DNA of 64,000 nt from Verrucomicrobiota bacterium. Lineage in GTDB: Bacteria > Verrucomicrobiota > Verrucomicrobiia > Verrucomicrobiales > Akkermansiaceae. This document shows positions 1 to 9,138 of this stretch, piece by piece. The DNA is taken from NCBI GenBank assembly GCA_017301995.1, contig JAFLEH010000006.1, positions 1-64,000 of the forward strand, given 5' to 3'. Position 1 is the first letter of the stretch. Every line of letters begins with the position of its first letter. The translations under genes were made by a program, and so were the position numbers. The notes below the pieces were generated by a model. It made no database searches. It was not told where the DNA came from and worked only from the letters and a program-made list of their open reading frames with translations.

Positions 1-221
1 CCATCCACCTGGTAGTGCTGCGTGCCGGCCAGCGCAAACACCAGGACCATCCAGTGCGGGTGCCGCTGCTCGCTTCCGGGCGAGGACATCGGCCGCGCCT
101 TGTGGTAGTTGAACCGGCCCAGCGTCAGCGCATGGGACATGCCCACCGTGCGCAGATCCAGAATCTCGCGCTCCGCGGTCGTGGAGGTGTCGAGCCATTC
201 GGGTTGGCGGGGAGGACTCAT
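1..221 (-). CDS. AraC-family regulator, N-terminal part (runs off left edge)
   Basis: The gene starts with ATG at 219-221 and reads leftwards out of the window, so only the first 73 codons are seen. The start MSPPRQPEWLDT and the motif REILDLRTVGMSHALTLGRF nearly match the N-terminal sensing half of the AraC-type gene at 13490-14397, and the DNA is visibly almost the same. By family knowledge this half is a cupin-like ligand-binding domain and a helix-turn-helix DNA-binding half would follow outside the window. It probably controls a nearby glycan-use locus (inference). It could be as damaged as its two paralogues here; that cannot be judged from this part. Confidence 0.7.
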   Translation of the reverse strand, partial: MSPPRQPEWLDTSTTAEREILDLRTVGMSHALTLGRFNYHKARPMSSPGSEQRHPHWMVLVFALAGTQHYQVD

Positions 222-289
222 GGTAGGGCAGGGCGGGCGCAACCCGAGCAAACCCGCCCGGCGGCGGGTTGTCAATCCATCCGACAGCC

Positions 290-430
290 AGTCGGCAACC
301 TGCCAACCGCTTTGTCCCCCTGGCGGTCCGCAGCATCGATCCGCTACGGGTGATCGACACGACGGATCTCGATCCAAGATCCAATGGAATCCCGGGCGCG
401 CCGATCCGGCTCGTTGCTGGCACGCCCTGA
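290..430 (+). pseudogene. Remnant of the 3' end of a secreted hydrolase gene
   Basis: A coding-like frame runs through this gap and ends at TGA 428-430. Its last residues, SNGIPGAPIRLVAGTP, closely match the C-terminal end of the gene at 20121-22250 (TNGTLGAPTRLVAAGTP), and the DNA around the stop is similar too. No start codon or upstream body is present, so I read it as the surviving tail of a deleted paralogue. The frame upstream of about 290 is uncertain. Nothing else is recognisable between 222 and 449. Confidence 0.4.
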
Positions 431-449
431 TCCCATTTAGGGCGATGTT

Positions 450-1925
450 TCAGCGACTGCCATCCGCCTTGGCGGGTGCCTCCTTTTTGGCGTTGTCGTA
501 GGAATTGGTGGTGAAGATCAGGGTTTCCTTGTCCCTGAGCACATGGGCTTCGGTGCGCGAAATGGTGGGATAGTTGAGATAGAGCACGCCTTTTTCCACA
601 TGCCAGCGGGCGCTGGGAAAATCGGGATGGTTGGCGCCATCGCTGGAAACGAGCGACGCGGTGCCGTCCGGATGGAACTCCCTGACAAAGCGCGTGCCGA
701 GATAATGGTAACTCCAGCGGCCGATGAAATCCGCCTCCGCGGCGTGATCCACCAGACCTTCCTCGAACTGCAGAATCCCCTCGCTTTTCACGGGCTTGGT
801 GTCGCCCGGGTCGAGCCGGGGCATCGGGCGGACCGTGGCCCGGATCGTCCAGCGCCCGCGGGCGTAGGCCTCGGACGGAACCTCAAGATGATACATGTTG
901 TCCTTGACCAAATGCAGGAAACCGGTGGTCCCGGTGTGCGGATCCGCGACCACCGGCTTACCGTCTAACAACAATCGCACGTCGCTGACGTGGATCGCGT
1001 CCTGGCCGCCGATCCATTTGAAGATGGCGCAATACCGGGACGGTTTCCACACCAGATGGGAAACATCGATCTCGATCTCCTTGGGTGCCGTGGAATCCAG
1101 CATCCAGGGGAAATCCCGCGCGGGCAGCCGCCGCACGAATTTGCCACGATCAAACGGCACCGCCCGCAACGCCTTGCCATCCTGATCGCCTCGGATCACC
1201 GCCTGGTTGGCAAACAAGGGCCGGCCCTGGCTTTCATCATCCAGGTGCAGTTTCACCTCGCCATCGAAGACGCCGAGTTCGGTCCGGCCATTGGCCTGGA
1301 CATCCAGGCCGAATTCGGTGCCCAGATCGACGACCTTGCCGTCGGGAAACTTCACGGTGAAGCCCTCGGCGCCGTGGGGCACATGGGCCACGAGCTTGCC
1401 AAAGGCCAGCGAGCTGGTCCGTCCGTCGCCAACCGAGAAATCCGCCGGGCCTTCCAGCGTGACGCAGACGCCGTCCGGATAGGTGAGTTCCACCAGGCCG
1501 GTGCGGAAAGCCAGGCGCTGGGCCACGGCGGCCCCGGCCTGCAAACCCGGCCCCGCATCCGGCTGCCAGGACACGCCGACGACACCGGTCACCTGCACCG
1601 GTGCGCGGGGTGGGGGAGTCGCGGTGGTCTCCGGTGGCAGCGGCTCGTGAGTCCACCGGCCGGCGAAAAACGCGAGGCACGCGGCGGCGGGCAGCCACAC
1701 CGCCACCCACGGGAATCTCCGGCGGGCGGGCGGCGCGATGATTTCCGGCATTTCGCCCAGGACCTGGCCCAGCATGACTTCGCCCGCCATGGTTTCGTTG
1801 TAATAGCGCATGGCCTCGGGATCGTGCAGCAGCTCCTCAAGGCGGCTGGTTTCGACCCGGCTCAGCGGACCCTCGTCGAGTAGTTTGTCGATGAGCGCTC
1901 TCAGTTCGGCGGTGGGTGGTTTCAT
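450..1925 (-). CDS. FecR-domain membrane protein, probable anti-sigma factor
   Basis: 491 residues. Residues 1-65 are an acidic cytoplasmic-type segment (LIDKLLDEGPLSRVETSRLE), followed by one hydrophobic segment (VAVWLPAAACLAFFAG, about residues 73-88) that should anchor it in the inner membrane. A periplasmic FecR-type domain follows at about 120-260, with the typical VDLGTEFGLDV motif. The last 100 residues (DFIGRWSYHYLGTRFVREF) look like a separate beta-rich module. The start overlaps the stop of the sigma factor gene by four bases (ATGA), so the two are translationally coupled. Family knowledge says FecR-like proteins hold or activate the partner ECF sigma factor in response to an outside signal; the signal here is unknown. 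Confidence 0.88.
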   Translation of the reverse strand: MKPPTAELRALIDKLLDEGPLSRVETSRLEELLHDPEAMRYYNETMAGEVMLGQVLGEMPEIIAPPARRRFPWVAVWLPAAACLAFFAGRWTHEPLPPETTATPPPRAPVQVTGVVGVSWQPDAGPGLQAGAAVAQRLAFRTGLVELTYPDGVCVTLEGPADFSVGDGRTSSLAFGKLVAHVPHGAEGFTVKFPDGKVVDLGTEFGLDVQANGRTELGVFDGEVKLHLDDESQGRPLFANQAVIRGDQDGKALRAVPFDRGKFVRRLPARDFPWMLDSTAPKEIEIDVSHLVWKPSRYCAIFKWIGGQDAIHVSDVRLLLDGKPVVADPHTGTTGFLHLVKDNMYHLEVPSEAYARGRWTIRATVRPMPRLDPGDTKPVKSEGILQFEEGLVDHAAEADFIGRWSYHYLGTRFVREFHPDGTASLVSSDGANHPDFPSARWHVEKGVLYLNYPTISRTEAHVLRDKETLIFTTNSYDNAKKEAPAKADGSR

Positions 1926-2473
1926 GGTTGGCGGGAAAGTGTGGTTTCGATGCAGTGGCGCAAGGCCAGGCGCAGGCGCGAAATGGTTTTTTGCAGGCGG
2001 TTGGGTGGCACGCCCAAATCACGGGCTTGTGCGGTGAGCGAGGCCCGGTTGGCGTATTTCGACTGGAGCAGGCGCAGATCGTCGGGGGCCACACGGCCCA
2101 GGCAGGCGCGCAGGGCCTTGAGGCGTTCGTCCAGATGGGAGCAAACCTCCGCCGCGCCGGCCTCGATTTGCAGCAGGATGTCGTCGGAAAAATGCACCGT
2201 GCTGCGGCGGGCCTGATCGCGCCGCCAGGCCAAGGCCTTGAACCGTGCCACGCCGAAGGCCCACGCCTTGAGGTCGGACTGGCTGCGGCGCTCGGCCCGG
2301 CGTTCCCACAGGAACAGGCAGACATCCTGCGCCACCTCATCGCTGGCGGCATGATCTCCCAGCAGCGAAAACGCATAGGCCCGCACGGGCAACCGGACGC
2401 CGGCGATCTCCGCCGCCAGTGCCGCGTCATCGTCCGGTTCCGGAAAATCCTTGTATGTTTCGGGTAATGCCAT
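1922..2473 (-). CDS. ECF-type RNA polymerase sigma factor
   Basis: 183 residues when started at MALPETYKDF; the frame is open further upstream, but that start is the first that gives a normal ECF length. Region 2 is visible (LLGDHAASDEVAQDVCLFLW, then KAWAFGVARFKALAWRRDQA). Region 4 with its helix-turn-helix follows (LTAQARDLGVPPNRLQKTIS RLRLALRHC). It lies directly upstream of, and overlaps, the FecR-domain gene, the usual sigma/anti-sigma arrangement. Its upstream side faces the beta-strand-repeat gene at 2612 across 138 bases that must hold both promoters; I see no convincing consensus there. Such pairs are common in Verrucomicrobiota and Planctomycetota beside exported proteins; targets are not known. 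Confidence 0.85.
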   Translation of the reverse strand: MALPETYKDFPEPDDDAALAAEIAGVRLPVRAYAFSLLGDHAASDEVAQDVCLFLWERRAERRSQSDLKAWAFGVARFKALAWRRDQARRSTVHFSDDILLQIEAGAAEVCSHLDERLKALRACLGRVAPDDLRLLQSKYANRASLTAQARDLGVPPNRLQKTISRLRLALRHCIETTLSRQP

Positions 2474-2611
2474 CCACCAGAGATTTCCGGGAATCGCGCA
2501 TTCCTGACAAGGTATTTCTTCCGGCCACTCAACCAGGCCACCGGGGCGGTTGCGGGAAATGGATGAAATTTTTTGGTCAGCAATCGGCCATTCGCGGAAA
2601 TGGCTGTGTCT

Positions 2612-4825
2612 ATGAAAGCAAAATCCCACATCTCCGGCCTCATTCTTGGCGCGACCATTTCCCTGACGATGGGCGTCCACGCCGCTCCCGTCACCAAATC
2701 CGCCACCGGCACGGATCTCGCGGATGGCGCCAGTTGGGGCGGCTCCGCCCCCACCGCGGCGGATACCGCCACCTGGAATGCCTCCTCGCTCGGCGGAGGA
2801 CTGACGCTCGGATCCGACGCGTCGTGGCAGGGCATCGCCATCACCGGCGCCACCTCGGATGTGGATATCACCGGCTCCGGCACGCTCACCCTGGGCAGTG
2901 GCGGCATCGACATGGCCTCGTCCAGTGTCAACCTATCCATCTCCAACAACATCGCGCTCGACGCCAGCCAGACCTGGAAAGCCGCCCCCGGCAAGACCAT
3001 CACCGCATCGGGTGTCATCTCGGGCAGCGCCGGCCTGACCCTTGGCGCGCTGGCGCAATCCGTCACCTCCACCACCTTTCTAACCACGACCGCCCAGCCG
3101 CTGTTCACCAACACCTCGCTGGCCAGCGTGACCGCCACGAGCGGCAAGATGGGTGGAGGTTGGGTCAACTCCGGAACACCCGTCAACGGCACCGGCTATC
3201 TGCTCAGCAATAACGGCACCACCGCCACCTACTGGCTGGAAGCCTTGGACGGGGGCTTCACCAAGGGCGTCAAAATCCAGCTCGACCAAGTGGGCAGCGA
3301 CATCACGGCCAAGGTTTTCAGCTCCGGCGGAGTCAAGTATGTCAGCGGTTCCAGCCTTGGCTACAATTTCAACACCGGCGGCACCGCCGGCACGCTCGCA
3401 ACCAGCCAAGCCGGCAACGGCTACGGCGCGCACACCACCACGCTCAAGCTCGGCAATGACAGCACCGGCACCGTCTTCCTGTCAGGAGTCAATACCTACA
3501 CCGGTCCGACCAGCGTCACCACCGGCATCCTCCGCGCGGGTGTCGCCTCGGTGGCGGGCGTCGGCGGCGCCTTCGGCAACAACTCGGCGCTGAGCATCGC
3601 CAATGCCGCCAATGCCGGCATCGAACTCAACGGCTTCAGCACGCAAGTGGGTTCCATCACCGGCGGCGGCACCACCGGCGGCAACCTCAGCCTCGGCTCC
3701 GCGACTCTAACTGTCGGCGGCGACAACACCAGCCCGGCCGCCTACGCGGGTGTCATTTCCGGCACCGGCGGGCTAACAAAAATCGGCTCAGGCACGCAGG
3801 TCCTCGGCGGCAACAACACCTACGCGGGCGGCACCACGGTCAACGGCACCGGCACGCTCACCGGCACGGCCGGCGTGGTTTACACCGGCACGCAGGGCGG
3901 ATCCTTCGGCACGGGCGAGATCACCGTCACCTCCGGAGCCACGATCAAATCCACGGCTCCGTTCGTCATCGGCGGCGGACAGAACACCACCCGCACGCTC
4001 AACTTGCTCGGCGGCACGGCCAACCTCCAGGGTGCCAGCACCGGCGGCGAATATATCAAAACACTCAACCTCACCGGCGGAGCGGTCGCCTTCGACAGCG
4101 GCACGGTTTTCTTCCGTGCGCCCAACGGCGGCACTTCCATCAACTCCTCCGCCGCAACCGTCTCCGCGACCATCGCCACGGGCATCGACCTGACGCTCGG
4201 CAATCTAGCAATCGCGGCCGCGGCGGGCACGGTGCCCAACGGCCAGGATATCGTCATTTCCGGCAACATCACCGAAAACACCGGTGCCGGCGCCGGCGCG
4301 AAATCCCTGACCAAATCCGGCGCGGGCACCCTGGTGCTCGCCGGAGCCAGCAACACCTACACCGGAGCCACCAACATCAATGCCGGCACCCTGCTGGTCA
4401 ACGGCGCGCTCGGCAATACCGCCGTGACGGTGGCAAACGATGCCGTCCTCGGCGGCACCGGGACCATCGGCGGCAGCGTTGCCTTCGGCGGCAACACCAT
4501 CCTCCGGATCGAGAATCTCGCCGATCCCCTGGCCATCACCGGCACGGTCACCTTCGGCAGCGGCTTCGGCATCGCCAACATCGTCGGCCTCGATTGGGAC
4601 TCCCTCACGCTCGAGACCCCCTACACGCTGCTCAGCACCACCACCACCTTCGATGCCACAAAAATCGGGAATTTCGGCCTGGAAAACAAGGCTGCGGTCG
4701 GGACCACCGGTCGTTTCGCCTACTTCCAGAACGGGAGTCTGTCGGTGGTCGTGGTTCCGGAGGTTTCCGTTGTATTGTTAGGTTCGCTGGGCCTGCTCCC
4801 GCTGCTCCGCCGCCGCCGCGCCTGA
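2612..4825 (+). CDS. Autotransporter-associated beta-strand-repeat protein with PEP-CTERM-like tail
   Basis: 737 residues from MKAKSHISGLILGATISL, which begins a signal peptide ending near VHAAP; an upstream ATG in frame is less likely. The body is Gly/Thr/Ser/Asn-rich and built of beta-helix repeats of the PATR type (SGVNTYTGPTSVTTGILRAG, AGASNTYTGATNINAGTLLV). The end is VVPEVSVVLLGSLGLLPLLR followed by RRRA, a PEP-CTERM-like sorting tail in which the second Pro of PEP is Val. In the family this tail is cut by an exosortase during export. The central third is base-identical to the next gene. Its role is probably at the cell surface or in matrix; no enzymatic motif is seen. Confidence 0.85.
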   Translation: MKAKSHISGLILGATISLTMGVHAAPVTKSATGTDLADGASWGGSAPTAADTATWNASSLGGGLTLGSDASWQGIAITGATSDVDITGSGTLTLGSGGIDMASSSVNLSISNNIALDASQTWKAAPGKTITASGVISGSAGLTLGALAQSVTSTTFLTTTAQPLFTNTSLASVTATSGKMGGGWVNSGTPVNGTGYLLSNNGTTATYWLEALDGGFTKGVKIQLDQVGSDITAKVFSSGGVKYVSGSSLGYNFNTGGTAGTLATSQAGNGYGAHTTTLKLGNDSTGTVFLSGVNTYTGPTSVTTGILRAGVASVAGVGGAFGNNSALSIANAANAGIELNGFSTQVGSITGGGTTGGNLSLGSATLTVGGDNTSPAAYAGVISGTGGLTKIGSGTQVLGGNNTYAGGTTVNGTGTLTGTAGVVYTGTQGGSFGTGEITVTSGATIKSTAPFVIGGGQNTTRTLNLLGGTANLQGASTGGEYIKTLNLTGGAVAFDSGTVFFRAPNGGTSINSSAATVSATIATGIDLTLGNLAIAAAAGTVPNGQDIVISGNITENTGAGAGAKSLTKSGAGTLVLAGASNTYTGATNINAGTLLVNGALGNTAVTVANDAVLGGTGTIGGSVAFGGNTILRIENLADPLAITGTVTFGSGFGIANIVGLDWDSLTLETPYTLLSTTTTFDATKIGNFGLENKAAVGTTGRFAYFQNGSLSVVVVPEVSVVLLGSLGLLPLLRRRRA
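2936..3942 (+). repeat. Identical 1,007-base block, copy 1
   Basis: This stretch and 5187-6193 agree at every base when read side by side, with a constant offset of 2,251. Differences, many of them synonymous, appear at once on both sides (first at 2935/5186 and 3943/6194). Confidence 0.9.
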
Positions 4826-4862
4826 TCCTTCCAGCCACTCCATCCAACCCACAGAGACCATC

Positions 4863-7800
4863 ATGAAACCCAAGTCCTTTGTTCCGCATCTGGCGCTTTG
4901 CTCCGTTATCGTCCTCACGGCAGGCGTCCACGCCGCTTCCGTCACCAAATCCGCCGCAGGCACGGACCTCGCCGATGGCACCAGTTGGAGCGGCTCCGCC
5001 CCCACCGCAACGGATACCGCCACCTGGAATGCCTCCTCGCTCGGCGCGGGACTGACGCTCGGCTCCAACGCGTCGTGGCAGGGCATCGCCATCACCGGCG
5101 CCACCTCGGATGTGGATATCACCGGCTCCGGCACGCTCACCCTGGGCAGTGCCGGCATCGACATGGCCTCTTCCACTGTCAACCTCTCCATCTCCAACAA
5201 CATCGCGCTCGACGCCAGCCAGACCTGGAAAGCCGCCCCCGGCAAGACCATCACCGCATCGGGTGTCATCTCGGGCAGCGCCGGCCTGACCCTTGGCGCG
5301 CTGGCGCAATCCGTCACCTCCACCACCTTTCTAACCACGACCGCCCAGCCGCTGTTCACCAACACCTCGCTGGCCAGCGTGACCGCCACGAGCGGCAAGA
5401 TGGGTGGAGGTTGGGTCAACTCCGGAACACCCGTCAACGGCACCGGCTATCTGCTCAGCAATAACGGCACCACCGCCACCTACTGGCTGGAAGCCTTGGA
5501 CGGGGGCTTCACCAAGGGCGTCAAAATCCAGCTCGACCAAGTGGGCAGCGACATCACGGCCAAGGTTTTCAGCTCCGGCGGAGTCAAGTATGTCAGCGGT
5601 TCCAGCCTTGGCTACAATTTCAACACCGGCGGCACCGCCGGCACGCTCGCAACCAGCCAAGCCGGCAACGGCTACGGCGCGCACACCACCACGCTCAAGC
5701 TCGGCAATGACAGCACCGGCACCGTCTTCCTGTCAGGAGTCAATACCTACACCGGTCCGACCAGCGTCACCACCGGCATCCTCCGCGCGGGTGTCGCCTC
5801 GGTGGCGGGCGTCGGCGGCGCCTTCGGCAACAACTCGGCGCTGAGCATCGCCAATGCCGCCAATGCCGGCATCGAACTCAACGGCTTCAGCACGCAAGTG
5901 GGTTCCATCACCGGCGGCGGCACCACCGGCGGCAACCTCAGCCTCGGCTCCGCGACTCTAACTGTCGGCGGCGACAACACCAGCCCGGCCGCCTACGCGG
6001 GTGTCATTTCCGGCACCGGCGGGCTAACAAAAATCGGCTCAGGCACGCAGGTCCTCGGCGGCAACAACACCTACGCGGGCGGCACCACGGTCAACGGCAC
6101 CGGCACGCTCACCGGCACGGCCGGCGTGGTTTACACCGGCACGCAGGGCGGATCCTTCGGCACGGGCGAGATCACCGTCACCTCCGGAGCCACCATCAAG
6201 TCGTCGGGGTTCTTCGTCATCGGCGGCGGCCAAACCACCACCCGTGCGCTCAATCTCCTCGGCGGCACGGCCAACCTCCAGGGAGCCGGCACCGGCGGCG
6301 AATATATCAAAACACTCAACCTCACCGGCGGAGCGGTGACCTTTGACAGCGGCAGCGTCTATTTCCGCGCGCCTAACGGCGGCACCACGATCTCCACTGC
6401 CGCCGCCGCCGTTTCCTCGACCATCGCCACGGGAATCGACCTGACGCTCGGCAATCTAACAATTACAACTGCGGCGGGCACGGTGCCCAACGGCCAGGAT
6501 CTCGTCATCAGCGGCAACATCAGCCAGAACAGCGGTGCCGGTGCCGGCGCTAAATCCCTGACCAAATCCGGTGACGGCACTCTGGTCATCGCCGGAGCCA
6601 GCAACAGCTACACCGGCAACACCACCGTCAACGCCGGCACGCTGGTGGTCAGCGGCACCCTCGCCGCCGCCACCGGCACCGTGGACATCGCCGCCAATGC
6701 CACGCTCAGCGGAACCGGGACGATCAACCGGCCGGTCAACCTGGCGACCGACTCCAACCTCACCCCCGCCGGTTCCGACATCGGCACGCTCACCGTCGGC
6801 GGAGCGGTCACGATGCTTGGAAAAACCGTTTGCCAAATTCACAAGGACACCACGCCCACCCTGACCGGCGACCTGCTGGCGGCCCAAACGATCGCTTTCG
6901 GGGGGACGCTCGAAGTCACCGCAAGCGGCGAGCCGATCACCCTTGGCGACACCTTCGATCTGTTCGACGCCACCAATTTCACCGGTTCGTTCACCTCGCT
7001 CAATCTGCCCACGCTTGCCGAAGGCCTCAGTTGGGATTTGTCGAACCTTGCGGTGGATGGCACGATCACCGTGGTGGATTTCGTCACCACTCCGGTGTTT
7101 TCGCTGACCCCGGGCGGCTACCAGGGCACTCCTTCGGTGACGCTCACCACCCAGGACGGGGCCACCATCCACTACACGCTGGACGGCAGTCCGCCCACCG
7201 CTGCATCTCCGGTTTACACCGACCCGCTCACGCTGCCGGCCAACACCACCAACTTCACCATCAACTGCTTCGCCCGCAAAACGGGCCAGGCGGACAGCCC
7301 CGTCGCCACAGCGGTTTACAACACCATAGACACGCCCACCTGGATCACCAATGCCGACGGCTATTGGTCAAATCAGTCGGGCGACGAAGCGAACTGGCAG
7401 AACTCCGTCATTGCGGGCGGCACCGACGGCATTGCGGATTTCAGCACGCTGCCACTGGAGCAGAACACCACCGTCACCCTCGATGGCTCGCGCTCCATCG
7501 GAGCGCTGGTGTTTGGCGACGCCTCGGCCGATCCGGCGTTCGACTGGCTGCTCTCCCCATCCGGCAACTCGACGCTCACCCTCGCCAAAACCATCGGCAC
7601 GCCGTCCATCACGGTCAACAACCAGACCGCCACCATCGGGGTCCAGATGTTAGGCAATCAGGGTCTGGCCAAATCCGGCCCGGGCACGCTCAAGCTCACC
7701 GGGGTGTGCGCCTACACCGGCGACACCACGGTGAACGGCGGCGCGCTGACGCTCGTCAGCTCTGCCGCGCCGAGCCAGGCCGCCCAACTGGCCAGTGGCA

Positions 7801-9044
7801 AAATCGCGAACGCCGGCACGGTCACCTTCTACCGGGGAGCCGCCGGCTTCACTCCGGTCACTGCCTCGCTCTCGGGCTCCGGCGACTTCTTCGTCGATGG
7901 CCCCGGCGGCGGCGGCCTCTACGACAACCGCCTGGCTTTCCGTGGAACGGCCTCGGATAACACCGGAACCATTCACATCATCAACCACGGCAGATTGTGG
8001 GTGGATGCCACCGGGGTCAATTCGATCGGTGACTCCGCCGTCGTGAACATCGGCCCCACCGCGAGCTTCCACATCTACAAGAGCGTGGCCGAGACCATCG
8101 GCGGCCTCGATGGCTCGGGCGAGGTGTGGGGCCAGGATGCGGCCGGGTTCACCGCCACCTTGATTGTGGGCGGCGGCGACCGCACCGCGAGCTTCACCGG
8201 TGCGGTGAAAGAGAATCTAACCAAGCTCGCCATCACCAAGACCGGCACCGGCACGCAGACGCTGGGCGGAATCAATTCCTATACCGGGGCCACCACCGTC
8301 GAAGGCGGCACGCTCGCCGGCTCCGGGGCCGCTGGATCCGACTTCACCGTGAAGGTTGGTGCCACGCTCGCACCGGGCGGCAGCATCGGCACGATGGAAA
8401 CCAAGGCCCTCACCTTCGAAAGCGGCTCCACGCTCCAGGTGGAAATCGACAGCACCAGCGGCACCGCCGACAAGGTGGTCGCACACGGCGATGTCACCCT
8501 CACAGGCGCGACGGCCACGTTTGCGGAAGCCGGTGCGGGCATCTTCGCCCCGGGCACGAAGCTGGTGGTTCTCGATTATACCGGCCACACCTTGAGCGGC
8601 ACCTTCAGCGGGTTGGCCGAGGGCGCATCGGTGGCCGTGGGCTCCAACACCTTCACCATCCATTACGCGGACAACTCGCGGATCACCCTGAGCATTCCCG
8701 CGGGTTATAGCTCATGGGCGGAGACAAACGCGCCCGGCGAAACGATGGGCGACGACCATGACCAAGACGGCGTGGCCAACGGCATCGAGTATTTCATGGG
8801 TCTGAGCGGTTCCGGGTTCACCGGAAATCCGGGATTGGACGCCACCGGGCTCATCTCCTGGCAGAAAGGAAACGACTATACGGGAACCTACGGCACTGAC
8901 TATGTCGTCCAGACCTCGGCGGACCTGAGCACCTGGGATGACGTGCCCGTCGGCCAAGTCACCATCGCCGCGGACCGCGTCGACTACACCCTGCCCAAGG
9001 TCGATCCGCGGAGGTTCGTGCGCCTGGTGGTAACCGGACCTTGA
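4863..9044 (+). CDS. Large beta-strand-repeat protein with chitobiase-C-like and conserved C-terminal modules
   Basis: 1,393 residues; starts MKPKSFVPHLALCSVIVLTA, a signal peptide, 37 bases after the preceding gene. Residues 1 to about 540 are a close copy of the preceding protein with PATR-type repeats. A chitobiase/hexosaminidase C-terminal-like module follows at about 745-820 (GATIHYTLDGSPPTAASPVY), then more repeats (TLGGINSYTGATTVEGGTLA). The last roughly 105 residues contain a calcium-type DHDQDGVANG loop and end FVRLVVTGP, with no PEP-CTERM tail. This last part recurs in the protein at 31541-34135. It is likely a large surface or secreted adhesin/matrix protein (inference); no catalytic residues are recognised. 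Confidence 0.85.
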   Translation: MKPKSFVPHLALCSVIVLTAGVHAASVTKSAAGTDLADGTSWSGSAPTATDTATWNASSLGAGLTLGSNASWQGIAITGATSDVDITGSGTLTLGSAGIDMASSTVNLSISNNIALDASQTWKAAPGKTITASGVISGSAGLTLGALAQSVTSTTFLTTTAQPLFTNTSLASVTATSGKMGGGWVNSGTPVNGTGYLLSNNGTTATYWLEALDGGFTKGVKIQLDQVGSDITAKVFSSGGVKYVSGSSLGYNFNTGGTAGTLATSQAGNGYGAHTTTLKLGNDSTGTVFLSGVNTYTGPTSVTTGILRAGVASVAGVGGAFGNNSALSIANAANAGIELNGFSTQVGSITGGGTTGGNLSLGSATLTVGGDNTSPAAYAGVISGTGGLTKIGSGTQVLGGNNTYAGGTTVNGTGTLTGTAGVVYTGTQGGSFGTGEITVTSGATIKSSGFFVIGGGQTTTRALNLLGGTANLQGAGTGGEYIKTLNLTGGAVTFDSGSVYFRAPNGGTTISTAAAAVSSTIATGIDLTLGNLTITTAAGTVPNGQDLVISGNISQNSGAGAGAKSLTKSGDGTLVIAGASNSYTGNTTVNAGTLVVSGTLAAATGTVDIAANATLSGTGTINRPVNLATDSNLTPAGSDIGTLTVGGAVTMLGKTVCQIHKDTTPTLTGDLLAAQTIAFGGTLEVTASGEPITLGDTFDLFDATNFTGSFTSLNLPTLAEGLSWDLSNLAVDGTITVVDFVTTPVFSLTPGGYQGTPSVTLTTQDGATIHYTLDGSPPTAASPVYTDPLTLPANTTNFTINCFARKTGQADSPVATAVYNTIDTPTWITNADGYWSNQSGDEANWQNSVIAGGTDGIADFSTLPLEQNTTVTLDGSRSIGALVFGDASADPAFDWLLSPSGNSTLTLAKTIGTPSITVNNQTATIGVQMLGNQGLAKSGPGTLKLTGVCAYTGDTTVNGGALTLVSSAAPSQAAQLASGKIANAGTVTFYRGAAGFTPVTASLSGSGDFFVDGPGGGGLYDNRLAFRGTASDNTGTIHIINHGRLWVDATGVNSIGDSAVVNIGPTASFHIYKSVAETIGGLDGSGEVWGQDAAGFTATLIVGGGDRTASFTGAVKENLTKLAITKTGTGTQTLGGINSYTGATTVEGGTLAGSGAAGSDFTVKVGATLAPGGSIGTMETKALTFESGSTLQVEIDSTSGTADKVVAHGDVTLTGATATFAEAGAGIFAPGTKLVVLDYTGHTLSGTFSGLAEGASVAVGSNTFTIHYADNSRITLSIPAGYSSWAETNAPGETMGDDHDQDGVANGIEYFMGLSGSGFTGNPGLDATGLISWQKGNDYTGTYGTDYVVQTSADLSTWDDVPVGQVTIAADRVDYTLPKVDPRRFVRLVVTGP
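5187..6193 (+). repeat. Identical 1,007-base block, copy 2
   Basis: Second copy of the block at 2936-3942, inside the neighbouring paralogue in the same orientation and frame. Confidence 0.9.
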
Positions 9045-9077
9045 TTCTTACGCCGCAGCCGCTTAACCTTGTGACGT

Positions 9078-9110
9078 CCCTGCCATCGCGTGGCGCGAAC
9101 GATGGCAGGG
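9078..9110 (+). terminator. Intergenic hairpin between repeat protein and GH89 gene
   Basis: CCCTGCCATCG (9078-9088) pairs perfectly with CGATGGCAGGG (9100-9110) around an 11-base loop. There is no T-run after it, so it may be a factor-dependent terminator or a stabilising hairpin rather than a classical terminator. Confidence 0.5.
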
Positions 9111-9138
9111 GCCAACCCGCTTGCTTTGCCAATCCCTG

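Noticed and set aside
2474..2680. Longer N-terminus of the ECF sigma factor
   Set aside because: The extra 69 residues are not sigma-like and would cover the divergent promoter region; the later ATG gives a normal length.
2612..9044. CRISPR-like periodicity in the beta-strand-repeat genes
   Set aside because: The repeats are coding, imperfect and of variable length; there are no spacers and no cas genes.
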